Origin: Patescibacteria group bacterium
Lineage (GTDB): Bacteria; Patescibacteriota; Dojkabacteria; SC72; T1SED10-24
Direction: 5' to 3'
NCBI GenBank assembly: GCA_007136035.1
Contig: SLHS01000016.1
Location: 1-8,848, forward strand
Length of the DNA: 8,848 bases
In this document: positions 1 through 5,800 of the stretch, one piece after another
Layout: each line of letters begins with the position of its first letter
Numbering within the stretch: the first letter of the stretch is position 1
The notes under the pieces: generated by a model
The model's input: only the letters and a program-made list of their open reading frames with translations
Told to the model about the DNA's origin: nothing
Database searches by the model: none
Position numbers and translations under genes: made by a program

Positions 1-59
1 TGTAGCCCGAAGGCGTCGGTTTTACAGACCGATGTATTTGACCGCTCTACCACCTCTGC
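1..59 (-). tRNA. tRNA-Tyr (anticodon GUA), 3' end cut off by the window edge
   Basis: Read on the minus strand, the 5' end at 59 begins the acceptor strand GCAGAGG. It is followed by T8 and a D-stem GTA/TAC. The anticodon stem TCGGT/ACCGA (plus 28-32 and 16-20) encloses the loop CTGTAAA, which gives anticodon GUA, tyrosine. After it comes a class II variable arm, GCC-TTCG-GGC, a 3-bp stem capped by a UUCG tetraloop; bacterial tRNA-Tyr normally has such a long arm. The T-arm and the 3' acceptor strand lie before position 1. Only 6 nt separate it from the upstream tRNA-Thr, so the two are probably co-transcribed and separated by processing. Confidence 0.93.
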
Positions 60-65
60 ATAAGA

Positions 66-142
66 TGGAGCTGGGAGAGAGACTCGAACTCTCGACCTAC
101 TGTTTACAAAACAGTTGCTCTGACCAACTGAGCTATCCCAGC
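66..142 (-). tRNA. tRNA-Thr (anticodon UGU), complete with encoded CCA
   Basis: The minus strand gives a full 77-nt cloverleaf. The acceptor GCTGGGA (plus 136-142) pairs with TCCCAGC (plus 70-76). The D-stem is GCTC/GAGC with loop AGTTGGTCA. The anticodon stem ACTGT/ACAGT holds loop TTTGTAA, giving anticodon UGU, threonine. The variable region is AGGTC, and the T-stem GAGAG/CTCTC has loop TTCGAGT. The discriminator is U, and the CCA tail is encoded at plus 66-68. It is the promoter-proximal member of a Thr-Tyr tRNA pair. Confidence 0.96.
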
Positions 143-178
143 TTTTTATTTTATTTAAAAGTAGAACTTGATGAGTTT

Positions 179-202
179 ATTATACAACAAAAGCATAGTC
201 AA
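179..202 (-). promoter_or_regulatory. possible promoter of the tRNA-Thr/tRNA-Tyr pair
   Basis: The minus strand has a perfect TATAAT hexamer at plus 179-184, 36 bp upstream of the mature tRNA-Thr 5' end. A TTGACT hexamer lies further upstream at plus 197-202, but only 12 bp separate the two, too short for a standard sigma-70 pair. Either the -10 works without this -35, or the elements are chance in AT-rich DNA. The call rests on the consensus -10 and its position. Confidence 0.28.
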
Positions 203-210
203 GAGGAAAT

Positions 211-357
211 GGCCCGGGAACGAAGAAGTTTTTGAAAACTCTCTTCTTAACGAAGTGGGTTTCCTCAATGCAGCCCCTATGGAACTACACGATTTTGGAA
301 TCCCAAAAAAGAGTGTAGAGTCAAATAGACTTCCCCTTTTAGTGTTCCCAGGGTACC
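211..357. ncRNA. candidate structured non-coding RNA, family unknown
   Basis: Most of this otherwise gene-free stretch (143-420) is much richer in G+C than its surroundings and folds into a nested structure. A closing stem pairs 211-221 with 344-357 (GGGAAC/GTTCCC, then CCC/GGG after a one-base bulge, then GG/CC). A side hairpin covers 222-246 (GAAGA-AGTTTT/AAAACT-TCTTC). An inner stem pairs 252-259 with 333-339, and CTAT 277-280 pairs with ATAG 325-328. CTACAC 285-290 pairs with GTGTAG 313-318, and the rod is capped by TTTTGG/CCAAAA around a 4-nt loop at 299-302. The strand is unresolved. On the minus strand a TATGAT at 364-369 would put transcription start at the 5' base of the closing stem, and the layout (closing stem, bubble with a 3'-side hairpin, apical rod) loosely recalls 6S RNA. 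I do not recognise RNase P, tmRNA or SRP RNA core motifs. Confidence 0.38.
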
Positions 358-420
358 CTCATTATCATATAAAAACGAAACGAATGGTAGTGTAATTTTT
401 TACTCTAAAATTCCCTTATA

Positions 421-1029
421 CTAAAGGTATAATTGAGACTGTGGTATTAGAATTTGTAAAATGAAAGAAATTACTGTTTGAAGTATGCCAGTATATATTA
501 TCAAAAAAAGTGTCCCTATTAAAAGAAATGGAGAATAGTTTTCTAGTGATTCCCAACTATATCTCAATTTTTCTGGTAAGAGCGCTCGTACAACTTTGTG
601 TCCATCTAATGGTGGTATTGGTAATAAATTAAAGAGCATTAAAAGTATATTTATTAAAACAAAATATATAAGCATGGTACTTACTAATGGGTTTGTTATA
701 GTAAAAAGATTCAGTATACCAGACATTCCTAATGCTAAGATTAAATTTGTCATAGGTCCTGCCAACGAAGAAAGGGCGGTTCCTTTTACTGGGTCTGCGA
801 AATTATATTCATTTATAGGTACTGGTTTACCCCAGCCAAATCTAAAGAGTATTAACATCATCGTTCCAAGTGGATCTAAATGAGCTAATGGGTTAAAGGT
901 TAATCTTCCTTCCGCTTTTGCTGTTGGGTCTCCTAGTTTGTACGCAACCCAAGCGTGAGCATATTCATGAAAGGTGAGGGCAATAATTATTGCAGGTAAA
1001 AATATTATAATTTGTATTAAGAATTCCAT
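421..1029 (-). CDS. M50 (site-2-protease-like) membrane zinc metalloprotease
   Basis: This 202-aa polytopic membrane protein belongs to the compact M50 group related to site-2 proteases, which cleave substrates within or near the membrane. The zinc motif HEYAH lies at residues 21-25 (H21, E22, H25) inside the first hydrophobic segment. The third-ligand motif LPIPPLDG, with D142, lies in a later hydrophobic segment. GxxxNP-type sequence (EGRLTFNPLAHLDPLG) and SLAGPMTN between them are also typical of the family. Further hydrophobic segments cover about residues 97-109, 116-136 and 168-192. I chose the Met at 1029 because the protein proper begins MEFLIQ there and a promoter sits just upstream; an ATG at 1104 would run through that promoter and overlap the divergent gene. 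No SD is visible. The substrate cannot be inferred. Confidence 0.9.
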   Translation of the reverse strand: MEFLIQIIIFLPAIIIALTFHEYAHAWVAYKLGDPTAKAEGRLTFNPLAHLDPLGTMMLILFRFGWGKPVPINEYNFADPVKGTALSSLAGPMTNLILALGMSGILNLFTITNPLVSTMLIYFVLINILLMLFNLLPIPPLDGHKVVRALLPEKLRYSWESLENYSPFLLIGTLFLIIYTGILQTVISFILQILIPQSQLYL

Positions 1030-1035
1030 ATTAAC

Positions 1036-1064
1036 TTGATAAATATTAATCTTTTTGATAATAT
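1036..1064 (+). promoter_or_regulatory. probable promoter of rpmB
   Basis: TTGATA (1036-1041, 5 of 6 to the -35 consensus) is followed after 17 bp by TAATAT (1059-1064), or after 15 bp by the better hexamer GATAAT (1057-1062). Transcription would start near 1070, about 28 nt before the rpmB ATG. Its -10 region overlaps the -10 of the divergent M50 promoter on the other strand. Confidence 0.45.
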
Positions 1065-1086
1065 CACTCCAGTCTTGTAAATTCAA
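1058..1086 (-). promoter_or_regulatory. probable extended -10 promoter of the M50 protease gene
   Basis: On the minus strand, TTGAAT (plus 1081-1086) and TATTAT (plus 1058-1063) are separated by exactly 17 bp. The -10 is preceded by TGA, so it is an extended -10 (TGnTATTAT). Transcription would start near 1051, leaving a leader of about 22 nt before the ATG at 1029. This supports the shorter protein start. Confidence 0.5.
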
Positions 1087-1097
1087 TTGATATAAAT

Positions 1098-1373
1098 ATG
1101 ACAAAGATTTGTGATTTTTCGGGTAAAAAAATTAAAGCTGGTAGGAGAATTCAGCATCATCACTCTGAGGGTTGGAGATTTAAAGCTCCTAGAACTACTA
1201 GGATTTTTAAGCCAAATATTCGGGAGGTTAAGGTTAAGGACGCTTTAGGTAAAGAGGTGAAGCTATCCATTGCTATGAAATATTACAAAAAACTTCGGCA
1301 ACAAAAATACCTCGATATTAAAAATGGTGAGAAAGCAGGTAGGTATTTTTTAATAGAAAATAGTGTTAAATAG
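1098..1373 (+). CDS. rpmB: 50S ribosomal protein L28
   Basis: This 91-aa basic protein has the L28 signature. Its N-terminus MTKICDFSGKKIKAGRRI corresponds to the usual V-C-x-x-(T/S)-G-K-(R/K) start followed by a short linker. Next come the family's R-x-F-x-P-N block (residues 36-41, RIFKPNIREVKV) and a beta strand ending in a basic helix. L28 is a late-assembling large-subunit protein that contacts 23S rRNA near the exit site. Odd features are the HHH cluster (residues 20-22) with WRFKAPRT replacing the usual SHSxNKTKR segment, and a long C-terminal tail; both are lineage-specific divergence or a weak point of the call. There is no SD before the ATG. It ends 50 nt before mreB and is read in the same direction. 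Confidence 0.82.
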   Translation: MTKICDFSGKKIKAGRRIQHHHSEGWRFKAPRTTRIFKPNIREVKVKDALGKEVKLSIAMKYYKKLRQQKYLDIKNGEKAGRYFLIENSVK

Positions 1374-1408
1374 GTATAAATTTTCCTTTCGCAGAAAGAA
1401 CGATTTCA

Positions 1409-1417
1409 TGTTAAAAT
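1409..1417 (+). promoter_or_regulatory. extended -10 element placed for a leaderless mreB transcript
   Basis: TG-T-TAAAAT is an extended -10 with the hexamer at 1412-1417. Six bases separate the hexamer from the mreB ATG, so the usual start point 6-7 nt downstream is the A of the ATG. No SD sequence and no convincing -35 are present. The same TAAAAT-to-ATG arrangement precedes dprA and radC. Confidence 0.5.
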
Positions 1418-1423
1418 ACCCCT

Positions 1424-2473
1424 ATGTTTAACTCCTTTTGGGAACTTATAACTTATGATATTGGTATAGATCTTGGTACCGTAAATACTATTGTTTACTT
1501 GCGTGGTAAAGGTATTATACTTTCAGAACCTTCAGTGGTGGCGATAAACAAGAGGACAAAAAGGGTGCTTGCTGTTGGTAAAGAAGCAAGACAGATGATA
1601 GGAAGAACTCCAGCAAATGTAGTGGCTATTAGACCACTACAGGATGGAGTTATATCTGATTTTGATACTACACAAGCAATGATTCACTATCTGATTGAAA
1701 AAACTCATATGCAATGTCCCAAGTTTTTTAAAATTCCTAAACCTAGAGTTATAGTAGGAGTACCTTCTTCAGTGACGGAAGTTGAAAGACAAGCAGTTTT
1801 AGATGCTTGTAAAACTGCTGGAGCGAGACAAGTTTTTGTTGTTGAAGAAACGATGGCTGCGGCAATAGGTTCGGGGCTTCCAGTAGAAGAAGCCTCTGGA
1901 AATATGGTTGTTGATATTGGAGGTGGTACTAGTGGTATTGCAGTAATTTCTTTGGGAGATATCGTTATAGATAAGACAATAAAAATCGGAGGTGATGAAA
2001 TGAATCAGGATATTGTTAATTACGCTAAGCAAAAATATAATATGCTAATAGGTGATAGGACAGCGGAAGATATTAAAATAGCACTGGGCTCAGCTGCGCC
2101 TTTAGAAGAAGAAAGAACGGTGGATTTGCAAGGTAGAGACCTTTTGACCGGACTACCAAAATCTGTCGAAATTTCCAGTATTGAAGTTAGGGAGGCAATT
2201 ATGCCCACTATAGATACCATAACTCAGGCAGCAAAAGATGCAGTTGAAGAAACTCCTCCAGAATTAGTTTCAGATATTTTGATTTCAGGGCTACATCTAT
2301 CTGGTGGTGGTGCACTAATTAAAAATTTAAGTGTTCTTTGGGAAAAGAAATTAAAAATGCCAGTAAAAGTTGTAGATGAGCCTCTTTCTACTGTAGCCAG
2401 AGGAACAGCAGAAATGCTTGATCACATAGAGCTGCTTGAAAAAATTCAAAAAGGTTGGGATGAAATATCGTAA
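1424..2473 (+). CDS. mreB: rod-shape-determining actin homolog MreB
   Basis: This 349-aa protein has full family length. MreB is a bacterial actin that binds ATP, polymerises on the inner face of the membrane and positions the elongation machinery. The N-terminal MFNSFWELI resembles the amphipathic membrane-anchoring helix of Gram-negative MreBs. Phosphate-1 is DIGIDLGTVN (12-21), phosphate-2 is DIGGGTSGIAV (164-174), and the adenosine motif is SGGGALI (293-299). The conserved VEE segment with E141/E142 is present, as is RIGGD-like KIGGD at 187-191. In phosphate-2 the common GGGTT(E/D) reads GGGTSG, so the acidic residue is missing. It is the first gene of a mreB-mreC-mreD-mrdA cluster and lies 19 nt before mreC. 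No SD is visible; the ATG is placed by a -10 element ending 6 nt upstream. Confidence 0.97.
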   Translation: MFNSFWELITYDIGIDLGTVNTIVYLRGKGIILSEPSVVAINKRTKRVLAVGKEARQMIGRTPANVVAIRPLQDGVISDFDTTQAMIHYLIEKTHMQCPKFFKIPKPRVIVGVPSSVTEVERQAVLDACKTAGARQVFVVEETMAAAIGSGLPVEEASGNMVVDIGGGTSGIAVISLGDIVIDKTIKIGGDEMNQDIVNYAKQKYNMLIGDRTAEDIKIALGSAAPLEEERTVDLQGRDLLTGLPKSVEISSIEVREAIMPTIDTITQAAKDAVEETPPELVSDILISGLHLSGGGALIKNLSVLWEKKLKMPVKVVDEPLSTVARGTAEMLDHIELLEKIQKGWDEIS

Positions 2474-2492
2474 TTTTAATCTATCTATTTAA

Positions 2493-3332
2493 GTGTTTAA
2501 GGAAAAAGATTTTTTTGACAATTCTAAAAAGTTTTTTCTTTTGTTAGCTTCTTGTACATTAATTCTCTTATTTCTTAATTTTTTTGCTATTCAAAAAACA
2601 GTTGCAGATTCAATTGATTTTTTAGTTGAACCTGTTTCTTCAGCAGCTTTTGTTTCAAGTAAATCACTAAAAGAGTTTTTGGGAGTTTTTGGAGAAGTTA
2701 ATACTTTAAGAGGGGAGTATTATGATTTGAAAGAAGAATATTTGAAACTCAAGGCTGAAAGTAGTTTTTTACCTGTTTTAAAAGAGGAGAACCTTACTTT
2801 GAAAGAACAACTTAATGTTGAATTTGTTGAGAAAGATTTGATTTTAGCTGAAGTTTTGTTTCAGGATTGGGCTTTGAGAAGTGAATCTTTGATTATAAAT
2901 ATGGGGAGAGAAGATGGTTTGAATGAAGGAGATGTTGTTTTGGTTGGAAACATGTATGTTGGTCTTTTAATTGAGGTCTATGAAAATACTTCTAAAGTTC
3001 GTTTACCAACGAGTAGAGCTAGTTCGCTTAAGGTTATGATTATAAATCAAGATGAAAATCTTAACTTGAGTTCTTTTGAACCTCAAAGTTTTCTTTCTGG
3101 GGTAGCTGTTGGAAGGTCTAATGTTCTTAGTGTTGAAAATATAGAGATACGTGGGAATATTGAAAAGGGTGACACTATATTGATAAACGATGCAAAAGTG
3201 GGTACTTACTTATATCTAGGTGATGTTTTAACAGTAGAAGAAGATCCAACCGCAACATCACGTACTTGTACTGTGCAATTACCGATAGATTATTCAAATT
3301 TAAAAAGAGTTTTTATAAAAAAGGGAGGATAA
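2493..3332 (+). CDS. mreC: rod-shape-determining protein MreC
   Basis: MreC (279 aa) spans the membrane once and places its periplasmic/extracellular domain where it binds and activates PBP2 and links it to MreD and MreB. A short cytoplasmic N-terminus is followed by one membrane helix (about 13-32) and a charged coiled coil (about 66-110, EYYDLKEEYLKLKAE). The paired beta-barrel region (about 115-276) contains the family-typical NMGREDGLNEGDVVL and GVAVGRS segments. The start is GTG; an in-frame TAA lies immediately upstream (2490-2492) and no other initiator is near, so it cannot begin earlier. No SD is evident, so translation may be coupled to mreB, whose stop is 19 nt away. It ends 3 nt before mreD. 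Confidence 0.95.
   Translation: MFKEKDFFDNSKKFFLLLASCTLILLFLNFFAIQKTVADSIDFLVEPVSSAAFVSSKSLKEFLGVFGEVNTLRGEYYDLKEEYLKLKAESSFLPVLKEENLTLKEQLNVEFVEKDLILAEVLFQDWALRSESLIINMGREDGLNEGDVVLVGNMYVGLLIEVYENTSKVRLPTSRASSLKVMIINQDENLNLSSFEPQSFLSGVAVGRSNVLSVENIEIRGNIEKGDTILINDAKVGTYLYLGDVLTVEEDPTATSRTCTVQLPIDYSNLKRVFIKKGG
3323..3328 (+). promoter_or_regulatory. strong Shine-Dalgarno site of mreD
   Basis: GGGAGG lies 7 nt before the ATG at 3336 and overlaps the last codons of mreC. It fixes the mreD start at 3336 rather than the in-frame ATG at 3345, which would be 16 nt away. It is one of only two good SD sites in the window. Confidence 0.85.
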
Positions 3333-3335
3333 TAT

Positions 3336-3824
3336 ATGTATATAATGAAAATATTACTTTACATTTTGTTAATTCCGATTTTTCTTTACCTGGCTTTGTT
3401 TTTTGAATATCTTTCACTTTTTAATTTATTTCTTGTTTTTTCAGTTTTTTTCTTTAGAGATTTGAAAAAACTAAATTTGTGGTGGTTTTTAATTTTGATA
3501 AGTATCTTACTTGATATAGCAATGTACTTTTGGTTAGGGACATATTTGGTGTCCATTTCTCTTGTTTTGCTTTTACTATTACTTTTTGATAGATTTATGG
3601 GTAATCTTTTTCTTGATATTGTTTCGGTATTTTTCGCTTTTCTCTTTTTTAGATTTTTCTTTCAAATGGTGGTGTTTTTTCAAGAAACATGGGCATTTTT
3701 ACCTATGGATTTAAACCTTTTTTATGATGTAGTATTATTTGCTGTGAAGAACATTTTTTTGTATTTAATTCTGAAGATAATCTTCTATTTTTTGAAATCA
3801 TATCTTAGGGAGGATATGCTTTAA
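3336..3824 (+). CDS. mreD: rod-shape-determining membrane protein MreD
   Basis: This 162-aa, extremely hydrophobic protein has about five to six predicted membrane segments (roughly 5-20, 27-40, 47-66, 67-84, 91-112, 130-153), matching MreD in size and topology. MreD binds MreC in the membrane as part of the elongasome. Sequence conservation in this family is low, so the assignment rests on length, hydrophobicity and its place between mreC and mrdA; an acidic residue in a membrane segment (D60) is consistent. Runs of T-rich codons reflect the Phe/Leu content. Its stop codon TAA shares one base with the mrdA ATG (TAATG), indicating translational coupling. Confidence 0.88.
   Translation: MYIMKILLYILLIPIFLYLALFFEYLSLFNLFLVFSVFFFRDLKKLNLWWFLILISILLDIAMYFWLGTYLVSISLVLLLLLLFDRFMGNLFLDIVSVFFAFLFFRFFFQMVVFFQETWAFLPMDLNLFYDVVLFAVKNIFLYLILKIIFYFLKSYLREDML
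3808..3813 (+). promoter_or_regulatory. Shine-Dalgarno site of mrdA
   Basis: GGGAGG ends 10 nt before the mrdA ATG at 3824 and lies inside the last codons of mreD. The wider string AGGGAGGATA also occurs before mreD, so both internal operon genes carry nearly the same initiation signal. Confidence 0.8.
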
Positions 3825-5755
3825 TGACAAATAAAAATTTGGCAAAAAAAATAATAAAAAGGGAAGAAGAAATAAATGGTAGTGGTGATTCTGTTGATAA
3901 TGATATTGCTTTAAGGTGGAATCTAATAGTTGTATTTGCTGGTTTTTCATTTTTAATACTTTTTCTCTTTTACAGCGTATTTGATTTACAAGTATTTCAG
4001 GGAGATAGTATGTATGCGAGGTCGCAAAGAAATCAAATAAATATTATTGATGTACCTTCTAGGAGGGGGATAATTTTTGATAGGAATGGGGAAAAATTAG
4101 TAGAAAATGTAGCTTCCGTAGATTGTTATCTTGATTTAAGTCCTTTTTTTGATGAAGATGGTTTTTTGAATGATGAAAAACTTAGTGAAAATGTAGAAAT
4201 TTTGGAAAAAGTTTTAGATGAGGAAGCAATTGAAAGTGATTCGATATTGGAAAGAATTTATATTATTTTAGAAAAAGAACCTGAAACAAGAAGAATTTTA
4301 GTTGCTTCGGATTTAAAAAATGATGTAGTTATAGATATAAAAGCTCTTGATGAAGACCTTCTGGGTGTTGATTTAGAAGAGGGTATTACTAGAAACTATA
4401 TTTACAAAGATCCTTTCGCTCATATTTTGGGATACACAAGTATAGTTACGGTCGAGGATATTGAGAGGTTAGATTATGTTGGTTTTAATGATATTGTTGG
4501 TAGGGTGGGTATTGAAAGATATTACGATGAACATTTAATAGGTGAAAAAGGTAAGATAGCAGTTGAAGTTGATGCTTTTGGTAGAGTAGTTTCTAAAAGT
4601 GAAGCGTTACTAAAAGATGCTATACATGGAAGAAGTTTGCATATAACAATTGACTTGGATGCGCAGAAGGAGGCTTACAATATTTTAACTGAGGGAGTTA
4701 AGGAATATGGTGCTACAAGCGGGAGTATTGTAGTGCAGGATGTTAATACTGGTGAGATTATTGTAATGACAAATTTCCCCTCTTATGATAACAATCTTTT
4801 TGTAAGAGGAATTACTCAGGAGAAATTTGAAGAGATTTTACATGGAGAAGGTAATCCGATAACTAATAAAGCTATTGACGCACAAATACCTCCTGGTTCT
4901 ATGTTTAAGACTATTGTCGCTTCTGCGGGTTTAGATGCAGGAGTAATTAATACTGAAACTATATACGTAAGTAGAGCAGGGTATTCATTTTCCTCTGGAG
5001 TTCCTTTTCAAGAATTTCAGAACAATGTCTATGGGCCCTTAAATATAGTTGATGCCTTAATGCTTTCTTCAAATATTTATTTTTGTGAGATGATTAGAAA
5101 TTGGGATATGAATAAGTTAGCCCCATATTTAGAAGAGTTTGGAATTGGTCAATATACAGGTATAGATATTCCAGGTGAAGGTCCTGGCAGATTACCTTCT
5201 CCAGAGAATAAAGTTAAACTTGCTAAAACCACAAGTCCTTGGTTGGAACCCTATTGGTATCCTGAAGGGGATTCTTGCAATGCTGTTATTGGTCAGGGTA
5301 TTGTTACTACAACACCACTTCAGGCTGTTAATTGGATTTCTGCGATAGCCAACGGGGGTACTTTGCACATACCTCATTTGGCAAAAAAATTGGTTGGAAA
5401 TGGTGAGGAAGTAGTTTTTGATTTTGAAAAGAAGAACGAGAATTTCATAAAGGAAGAAGCTCTTGAAATTGTAAGAGAGGGTATGAGAGCAAGTGTTGCT
5501 GGCCCTAGAAGAGTTATTGTTCCTCTTACAGATGCAAAAACCGAAGTTGCTGCTAAGACTGGTACTGCAGAATTTGGAAGAGTGGATGAGGATGGTAGAT
5601 ATATGGATACTCATGCTTGGGTAAACGGTTTCTTCCCTTATGAAGAACCAAAATATTCTTTTGTCGTATTTCTAGAAGACGGTAGTGCAAGTAATAATGC
5701 TGCACAACTAGCAAGGGAAATGGTTGATTGGTTTGTTGAGAACATAGATTTTTAA
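3824..5755 (+). CDS. mrdA: penicillin-binding protein 2, elongation transpeptidase
   Basis: This 643-aa class B PBP cross-links peptidoglycan peptides during side-wall growth, outside the cytoplasmic membrane and anchored by one helix. A charged cytoplasmic tail (1-31) precedes a membrane helix (about 33-53). The pedestal region contains RRGIIFDRNG (80-89). The transpeptidase domain has all three catalytic motifs: SMFK (S359 nucleophile, K362), SSN (415-417) and KTG (578-580). The sequence PSYDNNLF at 319-326 resembles the PBP2 P-S-x-D-x-N-x-F block. The 90-190 segment is unusually acidic. It overlaps mreD by one base and has a good SD. PBP2 normally pairs with the glycosyltransferase RodA, whose gene is not downstream here. 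FtsI and SpoVD are the alternatives, but the mre context favours PBP2. Confidence 0.95.
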   Translation: MTNKNLAKKIIKREEEINGSGDSVDNDIALRWNLIVVFAGFSFLILFLFYSVFDLQVFQGDSMYARSQRNQINIIDVPSRRGIIFDRNGEKLVENVASVDCYLDLSPFFDEDGFLNDEKLSENVEILEKVLDEEAIESDSILERIYIILEKEPETRRILVASDLKNDVVIDIKALDEDLLGVDLEEGITRNYIYKDPFAHILGYTSIVTVEDIERLDYVGFNDIVGRVGIERYYDEHLIGEKGKIAVEVDAFGRVVSKSEALLKDAIHGRSLHITIDLDAQKEAYNILTEGVKEYGATSGSIVVQDVNTGEIIVMTNFPSYDNNLFVRGITQEKFEEILHGEGNPITNKAIDAQIPPGSMFKTIVASAGLDAGVINTETIYVSRAGYSFSSGVPFQEFQNNVYGPLNIVDALMLSSNIYFCEMIRNWDMNKLAPYLEEFGIGQYTGIDIPGEGPGRLPSPENKVKLAKTTSPWLEPYWYPEGDSCNAVIGQGIVTTTPLQAVNWISAIANGGTLHIPHLAKKLVGNGEEVVFDFEKKNENFIKEEALEIVREGMRASVAGPRRVIVPLTDAKTEVAAKTGTAEFGRVDEDGRYMDTHAWVNGFFPYEEPKYSFVVFLEDGSASNNAAQLAREMVDWFVENIDF

Positions 5756-5788
5756 TTTCCAATTTATTTCTCTTTAAGGTTATTTATC

Positions 5789-5794
5789 TAAAAT
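5789..5794 (+). promoter_or_regulatory. -10 element placed for a leaderless dprA transcript
   Basis: TAAAAT ends 6 nt before the dprA ATG, the same spacing as for mreB, so transcription should begin at or within a base of the start codon. There is no SD in the 45-nt gap after mrdA and no good -35. In an AT-rich genome this hexamer alone is weak evidence; the repeated spacing is what counts. Confidence 0.42.
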
Positions 5795-5800
5795 GTCTCT

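Noticed and set aside
179..202. TTGACT and TATAAT read as one standard promoter
   Set aside because: A 12-bp spacer is too short for a normal sigma-70 promoter; only the -10 is kept, as a weak tRNA promoter call.
201..218. GAGGAAA followed by a C/G-rich run, reminiscent of the RNase P RNA P4 region
   Set aside because: The following bases do not match the conserved P4 sequence, and the partner ACAGAA element is absent from the rest of the region.
32..395. Two overlapping plus-strand open frames of 67 and 75 codons
   Set aside because: The first runs antisense through both tRNA genes. The second covers the structured G+C-rich stretch. Neither has an SD, a promoter match or a recognisable protein pattern.
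1030..1104. Longer M50 protein starting at the ATG ending at 1104
   Set aside because: The extra 25 residues are non-hydrophobic, run through a good promoter for the same gene, and overlap the divergent rpmB start. The Met at 1029 begins directly with the first membrane segment.
1386..1398. Hairpin CTTTC-GCA-GAAAG as a terminator of rpmB
   Set aside because: The stem is only 5 bp, AT-rich, and has no following T-run on the plus strand, so it is more likely chance.
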